Positions 12,030 through 23,965 of a DNA stretch of 64,000 nucleotides are shown piece by piece (the first letter of the stretch is position 1; the number at the start of each line of letters is the position of its first letter). The notes beneath the pieces are model-generated. The model was not told the origin of the DNA. It ran no database searches and was given only the letters and a program-made list of their open reading frames with translations. The DNA is from Apostichopus japonicus. Taxonomy: Eukaryota > Echinodermata > Holothuroidea > Aspidochirotida > Stichopodidae. The stretch covers positions 12,441,264 through 12,505,263 of the forward strand of contig NC_092583.1 in the NCBI RefSeq assembly GCF_037975245.1. Reading direction: 5' to 3'. The translations under genes and the position numbers were made by a program.

Positions 12030-13110
12030 TAGGATCAAGGATCTGACTGAAATTAAAGAATTTGGAGGCTGTAGGGGTGGGAGGAGGTATTTCCGTAGTA
12101 CAGTAGTTACTCTAAAAAGACACGGTGAAATGTTAAATTTGTTATTAGTATATAGTAATAAATAAATTCTTAATTTTATTTAGATTAAATTCAAATCAAA
12201 CTCGCGCGGGTTTTACAGCATACCCCACCCCCTCCTATATCATGGTTGGCATATTTATGATCCATGGCTTGCACGGCGTTGTCAAATTTCGTTATAGAAT
12301 ATACTTCTCAATATCATCCTCATCTCGCAATCTGTATGACGAGAATTCACCCTCCATATGCTTTGCTCTACAATAATGAATTGTCAGTAAAGTCAATGTG
12401 AGTATAACAACCATACCGGAAGCCATGTCAGTTTACGGGAATCAGCCCCCCCCCCCTGTAGACTAATATGCCTTGCCCCCCCCCCCACCGCATTTATACC
12501 ACCACCAAGTGTACAGAAATCTCACACAAGATCTAGGTGCAATGTCGAGCCTGAGGAAAAATAAAAATTTTAGTCCAACTCGAGAAAAGACGGTGAGAAT
12601 TAAGGACTGTCTAGAAATGAAAGAAATTGGAGGCTGGATGGGTTGGGGGAGGTATTTGCGTAGTACAGTAGTTACTCTGAAAGACACGGTGAAATGTGAA
12701 ATCTGTTATTAGTTCATAGGTAATAAATACATTTAGAATAGTATTTAGATGAATTTTATATTAAACTCGTGCGCAACGTTTTGCAGCATACCCCACCTCC
12801 TCCTGTATCATGGTAGGCTTATTTATGATCCATGGTTTGCATGGCGTTGTCAGTTTCGTCAGCTATAGAGTACACCCCTTAGAATCATCCTCAACTCACC
12901 ATCTGTATGACTAGAATTCACCCTCCATATGCTTTGCTCTACAATAATGAATTGTCAGTAAAGTCAATATTAGTATAACAACCAGGCCGAAAGACATGTC
13001 AGGGTACGGGGATCCGCCCCCCCCCCTTGTAGACTAATGTGTCCTGCCCCCCATCCCCCTCATGAACATGAACTACCACCACCATGGGTAAAGAAACCTC
13101 ACACAGGTTC
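12030..13110. repeat. tandem pair of about 566-bp units at the left end of copy 2
   Basis: The first unit runs from about 12030 to 12595 and the second from 12596 to 13110. Shared landmarks, offset by about 566, include GTAGTACAGTAGTTACTCT (12096 and 12660), CAGCATACCCCACC, CACCCTCCATATGCTTTGCT, and a C-run followed by TGTAGACTAAT. In copy 1 both are reduced to a 210-bp remnant at 4346-4555 that fuses parts of the unit. Confidence 0.8.
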
Positions 13111-15734
13111 TAGGCTACTCTGTGATTTGTGCCCTACCTTAAGTTGGTTCTCCCCAAAGTCAGAATTCCTGGCAAAAAGTAACAACAAAGTTTATATATA
13201 CATGGTTTCGGCGGCCTCAGGCGAAAAGGTCTTTCTTTCTTTATTTATTTCTTCCTTTTTTTGAAATAACTTTCTTGAACATATGACACACCTCCATTAA
13301 TTTTAATAGGCACATTGAATAGGAAAAAATCTTTCCAGCCTCTATTGAGGAGCCTTTAATAATCACTCCCGGCAGAGATTTAACATATTTTAATAGCAAC
13401 ATATCTTGAAAAGGTAGAGCATCGATATAAAACATTACCGTCACTCAAATTTTACTTGTTTGGTTGAACTATGACCTTTCAAGACTAATGTTCTGTTCAA
13501 AAGTCACCCCCTGGAGAAATGGTCCCTACTCCTTTTCTCCCTTACTAGTCTCCCATGGACTGCTGACGCGATGAATGAAGTAACTCCTCTGCCATGATTT
13601 TTCTTGACGTTATGTGTACGATAAGGGCATAACATGTGGTAGTCACGGTTGACCTATACTATCTGAACAGTGGATTTTTGTATAGGCTATATTTATATGC
13701 AAATGAGGGATATATACTTTGATGTAGCCAATACCTGAATTGCGTAACAAAAAACTTGTGTAGACGATTTGATGGTGAAAACAATCGATAGAAAGAAATT
13801 ATTTGCTTGTACACACAAGGAATGGACAGGAAATTAATTCTGCAACCAAGGTTGCAGTTTCTTTCTAATTATAGTAAACAAACTTGGCCTATTCAATAAA
13901 AGGTTTGCAAACCATAGATTTTCATGATTCCGAATTAATCGCATAGGTCGAAAAAACATATATATCCCATCCCAAAAGATGTCATAAGAATTCTGCAGGC
14001 ATTAAAGGCTACATATTTCTGTTATAACCTGGACAGCGCCTACTGTCCCTAAAATAGCAAAAAGGTTCCAGACTATTCGCTTCTTGACGGACAACCGTAC
14101 TTGAAGTTGTTTACGAATTCTCGGTAATGGAGCAACTGCGCCACGTACAAAACAATTAACCTTCCCTGTAGACATCATGTTATATTTGCGAAGTCGTGTA
14201 TATGCACAGTAATCTGAGGCAAATTCATTAATATATTCATGTAGGTGATTTTTTAAGGAATCTCACCCAATTAACATCGCTAGAATGTTTTTAAAAATGT
14301 TATTAAAGATCGCAGGTCTGATAAAGAACGTTTTACCATATCGATCTCTGTCTACGCTTTGCACACTACACGTCATCCAAATTGCTTTACCAAGTAGGAA
14401 CCAGCATAACAGCTTAGGAAATCATAACCTGCCTGAGCTAGTGAACAGGGAAACATCTTCTTAGATATGTTACCAGGAAAATGATTTGTCATGAAAGACA
14501 TTCATTAAATAAATCAACTTTGCTTTCCATTTTATATATTGAATTAACATCGATACTTTAATTGCACTCAGTATATTCAGGATATGTCAAAAGAAAGTTC
14601 AGAATTCATAAGCATATACGTCCCGACCACAAGAGGATACAAGTCAGCTACCTTATATTAAGACGAAACAAGATAGGTTATCACAGGCGTCGATATCCAC
14701 GAACAATTGTGTCACCTTCGACTTTTGCCAAGGGTTGACTGTCAATTCCTAGGCCAGACCTAGAATGATTGATTATATCAGAATGTAATGTATATATGTG
14801 ATTTGGACCTAATCATCAGGCATTTAGCAAAATCTACAATGGCCGAGGCTGATTCCTTTCAACCACCGAAGCATTCAGTTGCCATGCTCACTTGGAAGAG
14901 GTGCTGGTTTGGATTAGTGGGTTGTTCAACTACTAAACCAGCCGAGGCATTATGTTAGACCTACAGCATGAATAAAAGACAACAACTTTGCTAAAGCTCA
15001 TCATTATGAATGATACATGCTACATATGCTAATGTATTGTTTTTCTGATGATCTCAGATTTTTTTAAGAGACATTTTGGGCTGTTACAAACATGTTTAAA
15101 TTTCAACATAAGGTCGAGTCATATGTATCATCTTTGATACAACTTGAATTACGTTATAAAGCTGCCAAAAGACCATTTTCTCTTTTTTTTTGTTGTAAGA
15201 ATTAAAGGTAATCAGCTGGAGAGGGATTCATGCAGCTCCCAAATTGGCTAAAAGTTTAATTTCCAATGATCATTGGAAAAGTGCATTGATTTTTAGTATA
15301 GGCTATATTGTATAGCCTGCATAGTACATGATATTCTTTGAAAGTAGCACTGAACCATGTTGAGTAGCAACAGCATACCGTCTCTAATTCCTCAAAAATT
15401 ATGCGTTTCTAGGGATTTGTGCATGATGATGAAGGCTATACTATTATCCATTGCTCGAAGAAATAATTGATAGTCAGGCATGGTCACATGATGCCATATC
15501 AGTCAATCAGTGTCAAGAATGAAAATAAAATGATAGCGAGGGGTTGTAGAAACGTAACAGTTTGACATTTTTGGGGAAATCAGTGGAGAATTCAGAGCAA
15601 GGCTAATGCAAAGAAATATTAATCATGAACCCACCACCATGCGCAATAAATAAGGCACATTCAAAACAGTGAGCACTGTGTAATTAATAATGGAAGCTCT
15701 AATCTTTGAATGCAGTTACATTGAGTTCCAATTT

Positions 15735-18602
15735 CTATTCCTGTAAGCATGGATATTTAAGCCCTATAGTAAAATTTGCTGAAACAGACTCAGATGCAAT
15801 TGCATTGATTGCGTCTTCAACTTCGAACAAGAGCACGGCTTCACGAAAACCATTCGTAACAGTTTCCACATTGACTGAAGCCTCGCACCGTTCTTTGTTA
15901 GTCATTCCCAAGATCTGACACATGTCTCCTAAATTATCATCGATATCAGGTTTTAGTTGTTCTGCCAAGGCACAATAGTCATTCCCTGTTCGATGACAAT
16001 CGCAGTAGTCGAAGTCTGGTTTTATGAGGCCCGATTGGTAATCCATGGTGAGATACTCATCAAATTCATGTTGTATAATGTCTGGCGGAAGGACGCAGGA
16101 GTCATGAAGACGTTGGAAGGTAATCTTCAGTACGTCACTTCCGTTACGCATTTCCAATTTACCTTCATCAAGTAGGATCTCGTCTACAGGGAGGTAATTA
16201 AACATAAAGTTCGGCTTTGGAAAATCTCCCCGACTCCGTTCATAAAATACTGAAAGAGCTAAGGAATGGAATGGAAGGTGACTTTGTGTGCTAGTGAGAA
16301 ATGGGATGGATACGCTGAACTCAATACCGTAGAAGAGGGGGTTGTGTGGGTCCATCCCATATTCAAAATCAGTGAAAGTGACGGGGCCGAAGTCGAAGTA
16401 CATTGGGTGTTGGTCCTCCTTGATTAAACCCGGAAATATTGGAGAGTCCGGCAGGAACAACCTAGGACCTGTCAAGAATTGAAAATATGACTGTAAGAGA
16501 GTATTTTGCAAATTATAGAAAGAAGTCGTGTTAAGCATTAAGAAATAACCGGAAATGGAGAAACAAGTTGGTGGGGTGGGATAGGTTGGGTGGGTGGGGT
16601 GGAGCGAAGAGGGGTGTAGTTCCATTATGAGGACCCGTTGAAAAGTTCCACTATTAGATTTATTTCAAATGGAATTCAAAATACGACTTCCCATATCACC
16701 TATGTGTAAATTTTATTTATGACTTGTTCACAGCATCCTCCATATAAGTAGTGCCTCCTACTGTCACCCTCTTTTCTTCGCAATAGAATAAATACTTGAC
16801 CGTCTCTTTTTCTTTTTCTTTTTGCTTTGTTTTTTTGTTGTTTTTTTTTGAATGAAGTCTAATCTCGAGACATATGCCAGATCACATACTTTAATATAAT
16901 GAGCCCTTGCATCACATCACACACCACAATGCCCCGCTCATTGTGATGTCTCACAAACCGGTATACATTGCATTCTGTAACATCTCAAAAACATTTTGTT
17001 TGAGTTTGCTTACTTCATAAAATAAAATAGTTCTAGTTCACTTCGCAGCAGAAATGAGTATATCAATTAAGCAATCGTAACAAAAGAAATTCTCAATGTA
17101 CGAACAGTTCGAAATTATTATTTTTTAGCTCAGGAGACTTCGGTCCATTGCCTGTAAAATGTAAAACGTCCATCAAGTTGGCAAACATATATAAGTAAAT
17201 CCACCAAACTTATTGTAATATAAGTGACTTTCTCAGAGTATCTAGAAAGTGCTAGAAAGTCAGGAAATGGTCACTCATCTAGCTGCTATAAACCTACCCT
17301 CAAACACCCGATACTCATAGCTATAACAGTAACTACTGTTCATGTTCCACAACGCGTGCATCAGTAACTACTGCGCTGTGTTCGTAAGACGGTAACATGT
17401 GTTACAGGTGGCACAGTAATAACTGCAAGTTTTTTCTTACTTCAAATTTAAAATTTTTAAAATTTATAATTTAATTTGAAAATTTATAATTTAAATTTAT
17501 AAACAAATTAAATTACTGCAAATTTTCACCTGTCGGACTCGTAGTTCAACGTGTAACAGCTTTGCAGTAATTAATCTGCCACCTGTAACACATGTTACCG
17601 TGTTGCGAACACAGAGCAGTAGCTACTGATGCAAGGTTGTGGAACATGAACAGTAGTTACTGTACTAGCTATGAGTATCGGGTGCACCCTCAAACCATCT
17701 CTTATAAACGAGATATTCAAGACTGCTAAATTAAGTCTCCTAAATCTCTGCAAATATATTGTATGGTTAGAAATCTTGTAAAACAAATTTGAACCACCTG
17801 GTTGCGTTTCACAATCCTTCCACCAATTTGTAGGGTGACTTAAAGTTGTAGTTCTTTACAATAACAATAATAATTGATAGTAATCGAGGTTGTACGTGCT
17901 TCTATAACACCTTTAAGTTTTCAGAAATAACCATCGGACATATTATGAAGCTTTACAATTAAAGTAAAAATATTCAGTAAGTTCCTCAGATACAACAAAA
18001 AACGTTATATCAGAACACTATGTAAGAAGTTTATTGTCTCAAAAATAAACGTTTTTAATGCATTGCTAATTTGTCACAGAAAAATTGTTTTAAATAGCAT
18101 CCGAGGATGTTCGGCTGTCGTTCAAATTAAGCTCATAGACCATGTTTTTGTCGAGATATGAGAATTTATCCAGCAATGTAGTAATATTAAGATGTAAGAG
18201 CCTTTACCTGTTTACAAATTAGGCAGTATCATGTACAAATATTTATTCATGTAGAAATATCATATATAAATGTTTAAAGAATAGTATCTTGGGGAAAAAC
18301 CAGAATAACTCTGGAAATTTTACTACCAATATATATCCTATATCAAAACTAAGATTCTGCCTTAAGAAATCCTTCAATCAAATTACTGGAAAATATCTTT
18401 TCCACTTACTCTGACAGTCTCCATTCTGATCGTGCCACTGGTTTAGTCGATCCTGGACAATTTTTCTGCTAACAGGGATGAAAAAACTAACACCTTCCCA
18501 ACGAGCACGAGCAACAGTTATCTCCTCGGCACTGCTTGTTTGCTCAAGTAGGATCGTTAAACAGATAAAATAGCAAAAAACTTTCAAAATTCTATTCTCC
18601 AT
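15735..18602 (-). CDS. secreted protein of unrecognised family, tandem copy 2 (two exons)
   Basis: Coding exons are 18410-18602 and 15735-16468, with the same phase-1 intron as copy 1 and again 308 residues. Signal peptide, cysteines and the RSRGDFPKPN and MRNGSD blocks are all kept, and I see no break. I count about 28 amino-acid differences from copy 1 (roughly 91% identity): three in exon 1, about seven in the first two thirds of exon 2, and about eighteen in the last 105 residues. The same frame runs open into the intron past 16468, but the conserved acceptor and the third paralogue fix the exon edge. Function unknown; extracellular by its signal peptide. Confidence 0.85.
17305..17684. 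mobile_element. long-TIR MITE (Mutator-like?), copy in segment 2
   Basis: Arms of about 125 bp start CACCCGATACTCATAGC and end with the mirrored GCTATGAGTATCGGGTG. The flanks carry ACCCTCAAA on both sides, a 9-bp match typical in length for Mutator-like target duplications (two bases of uncertain placement on the right). It occupies the same position in the intron as the copy in segment 1, so the insertion predates the duplication. Confidence 0.75.
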
Positions 18603-18697
18603 GATGTCGGATATACCGTTTAGAGTATTTGGTAATAACTATTCTGAATAGTGAAATGTAAAAACCTCTTTAGTTAATATGTAGAAGCTGTATATTA

Positions 18698-18711
18698 CTT
18701 ATATATATGTA
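18698..18711 (-). promoter_or_regulatory. possible TATA box for gene copy 2
   Basis: The minus strand reads ACATATATATAAGT, about 100 bases upstream of the start codon at 18602, equivalent to the site at 10651-10664. Confidence 0.35.
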
Positions 18712-19050
18712 TTGATTTATCCACATTTAACTAACGAAAACAGTTTGTGATATTGCCGGTCAGTCTTCAATCAAGTGATTTAGATGCATCTTTTTATTAG
18801 TTTAACTATTAATTACTCATTTTATTGATGTGTTGGACCGAATAAATTGTTTCTCTTACTTCATACGATTTTACCACTTTCACTTGGATAAATAATTCAA
18901 ACCAAATCAGTCATGGGGGACATTGGTTTTAATGCCTCAACCAAGCGATTAATTGTACCTTAATATTACCATATATTAATAATATTGGAGCGACACAATG
19001 GTTTTCTTCGTTTGTGAAGTTTACAATTTTCTGTATAAATGGCTTTTATG

Positions 19051-19054
<4 letters not shown>

Positions 19055-19131
<77 letters not shown>
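19055..19131. repeat. (TA)n microsatellite
   Basis: Uninterrupted TA dinucleotides for about 77 bp. The equivalent place in copy 1 (near 11010) has only a short ACATATG, so the tract expanded after the duplication. Confidence 0.95.
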
Positions 19132-19133
<2 letters not shown>

Positions 19134-19612
19134 TTGGATGATTTCATTGTCAAAGGTGACAGAGAGAAACTGTAGATGCTGGGTTACAACAGGCGATGGA
19201 ATAGCAATTTATAATAAATGAATTATCTAAAAGTGTTAATGAAACATGAAATGAAAACCGTATATCATTTATGAACATTAAACGTTCAGGAATTTAGATG
19301 ATACTCGATGATCGGCAAAAGGATCAGCAATAAATTGAATGGTTAGATTTATTAATATTATTATACCATTGCTGTCGCCGAATGGATAAAGGCGGTGGCA
19401 TTTGAAGCAACAAGGCTTTCAAGAATTTAGATGATATCCGATGATCGACAAAAGGATAATTTGAATGGTTTGATATATTAAAAGAGTTTCAGTCGGAAAT
19501 TGATGTGAAAAAAATCGTGGAGTACGAGGATACAATCTTAGTGTATAAAGTGTATTGAACCGTATGTACAGTACAATACACTTCTTTCAGTATGTACTAT
19601 GTACAGTACGTA

Positions 19613-19977
19613 CAGGGGCGTCGGAAGCTATTTGGGATTGGTACGGCAGATCAGAGTGTGGCCATCTATCATAGTTATCGGGGGAAGTTTGGTAGGTCAA
19701 ACTACGCTACGCGCCATGCATGGTTGGCGCGTAGCGTAAAGGAGAAATTTTTGAAAAAAAATGCCTCCCAGATTGAAGGAAATGGCACTTTCCGAGCTTG
19801 AAAACAAAACCCTTGCCATGCCAGAGTAATCACATTTAGCCTACTTGCGGTCATCATTATTGAAAATTATTGAAAAATATACCTCTCATATTATTTTTTT
19901 GCCATTTTTTTCTTAGTCCTACTTTCTTTCTTTTTTTTTTGCGCCGTGAATATTGGGTACCGGCTCCGATGCCCCTG
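19613..19977. mobile_element. hAT-like MITE with hairpin core
   Basis: Ends are CAGGGGCGTCGGAAGC and GGCTCCGATGCCCCTG, imperfect inverted repeats of the hAT type. ACGTA flanks both sides. The interior holds a palindromic core, GCTACGCGCC then GGCGCGTAGC, also seen in weaker form in the elements at 44-45 kb and 54-56 kb, followed by the shared words ATGCCTCCCAGATTG and GGCACTT. Confidence 0.7.
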
Positions 19978-20064
19978 ACGTATTCTCCCAAACGTTTCTG
20001 ACAACTTTGTCTCCTAAAGGTACCTACCGTAGTAAGAAAACATTAAGGAGAAAATTTTTATAAC

Positions 20065-20288
20065 TTAAAGCAGCATTTTGCGTTTTGTCGCCGTTTTCCA
20101 CTTTTTTTGACAAGTCCATCGAGTTTACATATATCAATCACAAAACAGCAAACTAAGATTTTTCGACTTTTATGCCACCATTTGAAGTAAGATTTAAATA
20201 GGTAAGCTAGTTATGAATGTCGTTATGGCATAGTGGAGTCAGTGAGGTTGAGAAAAATCATAGAAAAGGACGCAAAATGCTGCTTTAA
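20065..20288. mobile_element. piggyBac-like MITE
   Basis: TTAA flanks an element with inverted ends AGCAGCATTTTGCGT and ACGCAAAATGCTGCT. The TTAA target and short perfect inverted repeats are diagnostic of piggyBac-type mobilisation. It is 224 bp including both TTAA copies and has no coding capacity. Confidence 0.85.
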
Positions 20289-20631
20289 GAGTTCCATAGT
20301 CACAATGTTCTGGTGGTGGCGCTCTACATCTTTTACTACGTAAATAGATTAAACCACAGAACCCATCACACATCTTTGATAACAAGGTATTTACGGTACC
20401 ATAACATATATATTTTTTAATCGGACTATAATGATAGGATGTCGTATTTTTTTGGCGTTGAAATTTAGGTTTTATTAACAATTTCACGAATATAAAAAAA
20501 ACTATCAATAGACTACATTAAATGCACCATAAACATCTGGATACGTCGAAGCTTTATAGGCCAATATGTAAATTCTTAAGTGTTATGTACATTGGCTCTA
20601 ATAGATAGTTGTAAATAACAATAAAACACCA

Positions 20632-20657
20632 GCCCGTTACTTTATTTTGTAACGGGC
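20632..20657. other. small hairpin upstream of the third secreted-protein gene
   Basis: GCCCGTTAC, eight bases, then GTAACGGGC: a perfect 9-bp stem about 400 bp before the start codon at 21052. No function is implied. Confidence 0.4.
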
Positions 20658-21051
20658 GCCAAATTAGAATTTTTGTAACTTCTATGCATGAGTGACATAT
20701 TATCGAATCCAGACAGTGTAAAACATATAAAAGATATGTGATTCATTAAATATTTCAGATTTTCGCAATAGACATACCAGCATAGTGAATATCTATGCAA
20801 CTAAATAAAAAATTGATAAGTAGGAGAGATATACTACTTGATATAATTATTACTAGAAGCCTTTGTGTTGCTATTTATCTGGAAGACGGGCTGTTCGGTG
20901 TGTGCATACAGAACCCTTGCTTAGAAGAAAGATCAGTTATAGTCAAAACAGTATATATTGGAAGAATTATATCATTATTTTTTCATCCGTGCAAATAGCA
21001 CTTACCGTGTCGTATCATAATTGATATACAACGTACGTCAAAACAACCAAA

Positions 21052-23464
21052 ATGATGGAGACCTCGAAGATATTTCTTCTTTATATTGTCTCTTTCGTCA
21101 TGATCATCCTTCAGCGACCGATCTCTTCCGAGCAAGTTACCGTTTCTCACGTTTACTGGGACGGATTTGCGTTTTACTTCCCTGTTAGCAAACAGGCTGT
21201 CCAGGACAGACTAGACCAGTGGCACGAAGAGAATGGAAATTGTGAAAGTAAGCGAATTAGGAAACTTACCTGTCACACTGAAACTATTTCGTATTCCATT
21301 TTCATTTGGGTGTTTTTAATGTCCGACACTACGGAAAGAATTTTAAACAGCTGGTTACGGTTTCTCATTTTACTTGTAACGAACAGAGTTGTTTCCCAAA
21401 CCTTATATACGAGATATATGTGTGAGAGTAGGATTGCTTTAACTTCTTTGGAGTTTCACAATATTTGACTTCAGTGGCGTAGGAAGGTACTTTTGAGTGG
21501 GGGGGGGGGCTGAAGACTGATGGCCGGCCTGGGGGAGGGGTCTAAGGGGAGGGGGTGTCCCCCTCCCCCTTTGGAATTTTTTTGCATTTCAAGGTGGCCT
21601 CAGATGCAATTTGGTGCAATATAGCACACTTCAACTCGGACCACTCCATTTTGTAAAGAATTTTGCATTTTCACCTAGCCTTAAATGCAATTTGGTGCTC
21701 CAAATGAGATTTTTTTCTCATTTGGAAATGAAAAAGGGGTTTTCTGACTTGCGGAGCGGGGGGGCGGAATGATACTTCCGCCCCCCATATTTTTACTGGG
21801 GGGCTGGCGCCCCCCAGCCCCCCGGTTCCTACGCCCTTGTTTGACTTAGAGCATATGCTTGCGTGATGCTTTATAACACATTATTGTTTAAAAACAAATG
21901 GTAATGGAGCCGTTTGTAGTTTCAATGTAGACTGTAGAAATGTAACCATACATTACTTTCAGAGCATAGACTGAAACGTAGGTTAGACCTATACCATACT
22001 TCCACAATCTAGATGTACCTATATCCCATCTTTATTTAAATACGGTATAAGAGTCGGTCTGAAGTAATTGCTGAGGCATGATACGTGGAATCGTGTGTTT
22101 TCCAAAAGTTCTTGATCGTTCAAACAATGTCCAGATATTCAAAATTGTTTAATCTATGAAAAATCACAGTGGTGGAATCTAGTGGACGAGTATAGTAATT
22201 AAATGAGTGATAATTAGCTGACATATTAGCACATTTGCATGAAGGCATGACCTTTAGCGTCACTGAGCATTGGTTTTCCTCTGGATATTGGCGCTTTATA
22301 AATTTGCATTTATTATTATTATTATTATTACTGTTTTGAGAAAGTCAATATATTACTTGGCGAGATTTATCAGCTAGAATACCGTTTTTAATACGAAATA
22401 CAGTTAGTTATGGCGTAGAATGCGATCAGCACAGAAAGTTCATAACTTTTATCGATACTTAATCCATACTTTATAATTGAAAGTGTATAATAGCTCTTGA
22501 AGATAACTCAGAATGGTGGAATATGTAATGAATATAACGAATGGCCACTGGTGGTAAACGAAAAAACGTAAATGGATTTTTTTTTTTTTACATAAATGGC
22601 GCATTTTACAATTTTTGGTAAGCCATGGATCATAAATGAGCGTACAATATAGATGGTGTCGGTGGACACACCGTCTCTTAGAATGATGTAAACAGTGATT
22701 TGTCACTTTTCTTCTTTTCAGGTCGGAGGTTGTCCCTTCCAGATTTTCCAATTTTTCCTGATTTAATCAATGAGGACCAACACCCGTTATACATCGATGT
22801 AGGTCACATAATGTTCACTGATTTTGAGAATGGGAGTGACCCATACAATCCCCTTTTCTACGGTACCGAGGTCACCGTAACCATCCCGTTTCTGATTAGT
22901 ACACAGAGTCACCTTCCTTTGCATTCATTGACTCTCGCACTGTTTTATGACAGAAGTCGTGGAGATTTTCCAAAGCCGAACTTTATTTATAATTACATCC
23001 CTGTGAACGATATCCTCTTTGATGATGAGAAGTTCCTAATGCGAAACGGAAGTGACGAAATGAAAATGACCTTCCAAAGTCTCCATGACCCCTGCGTTCC
23101 CCCGCCAGACATTGTACAACATGAATTTGATGATTATATCACAACGGATTATCAATCGGGTCTCAGGAAACCAGACTTCGACTACTGCGATCGTCATCCA
23201 GAGAAGAATAATTTCTGTTCGTTGGCAGAACGACTCAAACCTGATATCAACGATAACTTAGGAGACCTTTGTCAGATTTGGGTAACCCCTAACCAGGAAC
23301 GGTGCGTGACATCGGTTAAAGTGGCAACTGTTACGAGAGGATTTCGTAAAGCCTTGCTCCTGTGCGAAGATCAGAGCACAATTATGAATGTAATAGTATC
23401 TGAGGCTTATTCAGGAAACTTCACAATGGATCTTAAATATCCATGCATAAACGATAAGGAGTAA
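21052..23464 (+). CDS. secreted protein of unrecognised family, inverted third paralogue (two exons)
   Basis: Coding exons are 21052-21247 (donor A|GTAAGC) and 22722-23464 (acceptor CTTCTTTTCAG|GT). The phase-1 junction matches the other two genes and gives 312 residues. The start is ATGATG at 21052; the second ATG would shorten it by one residue. A signal peptide (core IFLLYIVSFVMIIL, cleavage near ISS) is followed by the family blocks RSRGDFPKPN, MRNGSD, DYQSGL.KPDFDYC and LKYPC. By eye it is roughly two thirds identical to the tandem pair. It faces the opposite way, and a hAT MITE sits in its intron. Looks intact. Confidence 0.85.
21472..21839 (-). mobile_element. hAT-type MITE, complete, 368 bp
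   Basis: Ends CAGTGGCGTAGGAA and TTCCTACGCCCTTG are inverted repeats. Perfect 8-bp target duplications TTTGACTT sit at 21464-21471 and 21840-21847, which marks the hAT superfamily. It lies in the intron of the third secreted-protein gene, in the opposite orientation to the copy at 23590. Confidence 0.92.
22250..22331 (+). repeat. probable SINE/LINE 3' tail with (ATT)n
   Basis: GGCGCTTTATAAATTTGCAT followed by a run of ATT is the usual form of a retroposon 3' end in invertebrate genomes. No head is recognisable upstream. It lies in the intron of the third secreted-protein gene. Confidence 0.4.
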
Positions 23465-23589
23465 TATCATATATACGTACTTCCATATGATGACGCTTTT
23501 TATTTCTTCGTATAGGGTTACCGTATATATACTGGGAGAGTCTTACATGATAACGGTGCGACATGTCTTAAATATATATTCATGGGTCT

Positions 23590-23957
23590 CAAGAGCGTAG
23601 GAACCGGGGGGCTGGGGGCGCCAGCCCCCCCCAGTGAAAAATGTGGAGGGCGGAAGTATCATTCCGCCCCCCCCCCCCGGTTCGCAAGTCAGAAAACCCC
23701 TTTTTCATTTCCAAATGAGACAAAAATCTCATTTGGAGCACCAAATTGCATCTAAGGCCAGGTGAAAATGCAAAATTAAGTTCACAAAATGGAGTGGGTG
23801 TTGAAGTGTGCTATATTGCACCAAATTGCATCTGAGGCCACCTGGAAATGCAAAAAAAATCCAAAGGGGAGGGGGACACCCCCTCCCCTTAGACCCCTCC
23901 CCCAGGCCGGCCATCAGTCTTCAGCCCCCCACTCAAAAGTACCTTCCTACGCCACTG
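23590..23957 (+). mobile_element. hAT-type MITE, complete, 368 bp
   Basis: Same family and same length as 21472-21839. Ends are CAAGAGCGTAGGAA and TTCCTACGCCACTG, with perfect 8-bp target duplications ATGGGTCT at 23582-23589 and 23958-23965. It begins 126 bp after the stop codon of the third secreted-protein gene, so it may lie in that gene's 3' UTR. Confidence 0.92.
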
Positions 23958-23965
23958 ATGGGTCT

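Larger units (their letters stand above)
12030..19412. repeat. segmental duplication, copy 2 (about 7.4 kb)
   Basis: Direct repeat of 4346-11300. Most stretches differ by scattered single changes and small indels. From 13298 to 15734 it is non-coding DNA downstream of the gene; 16469-18409 is the gene's intron. Differences from copy 1 include the extra tandem units at the left, a loss of about 0.4 kb near 16855, absence of the intronic block, and a (TA)n expansion at 19055. Confidence 0.85.
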
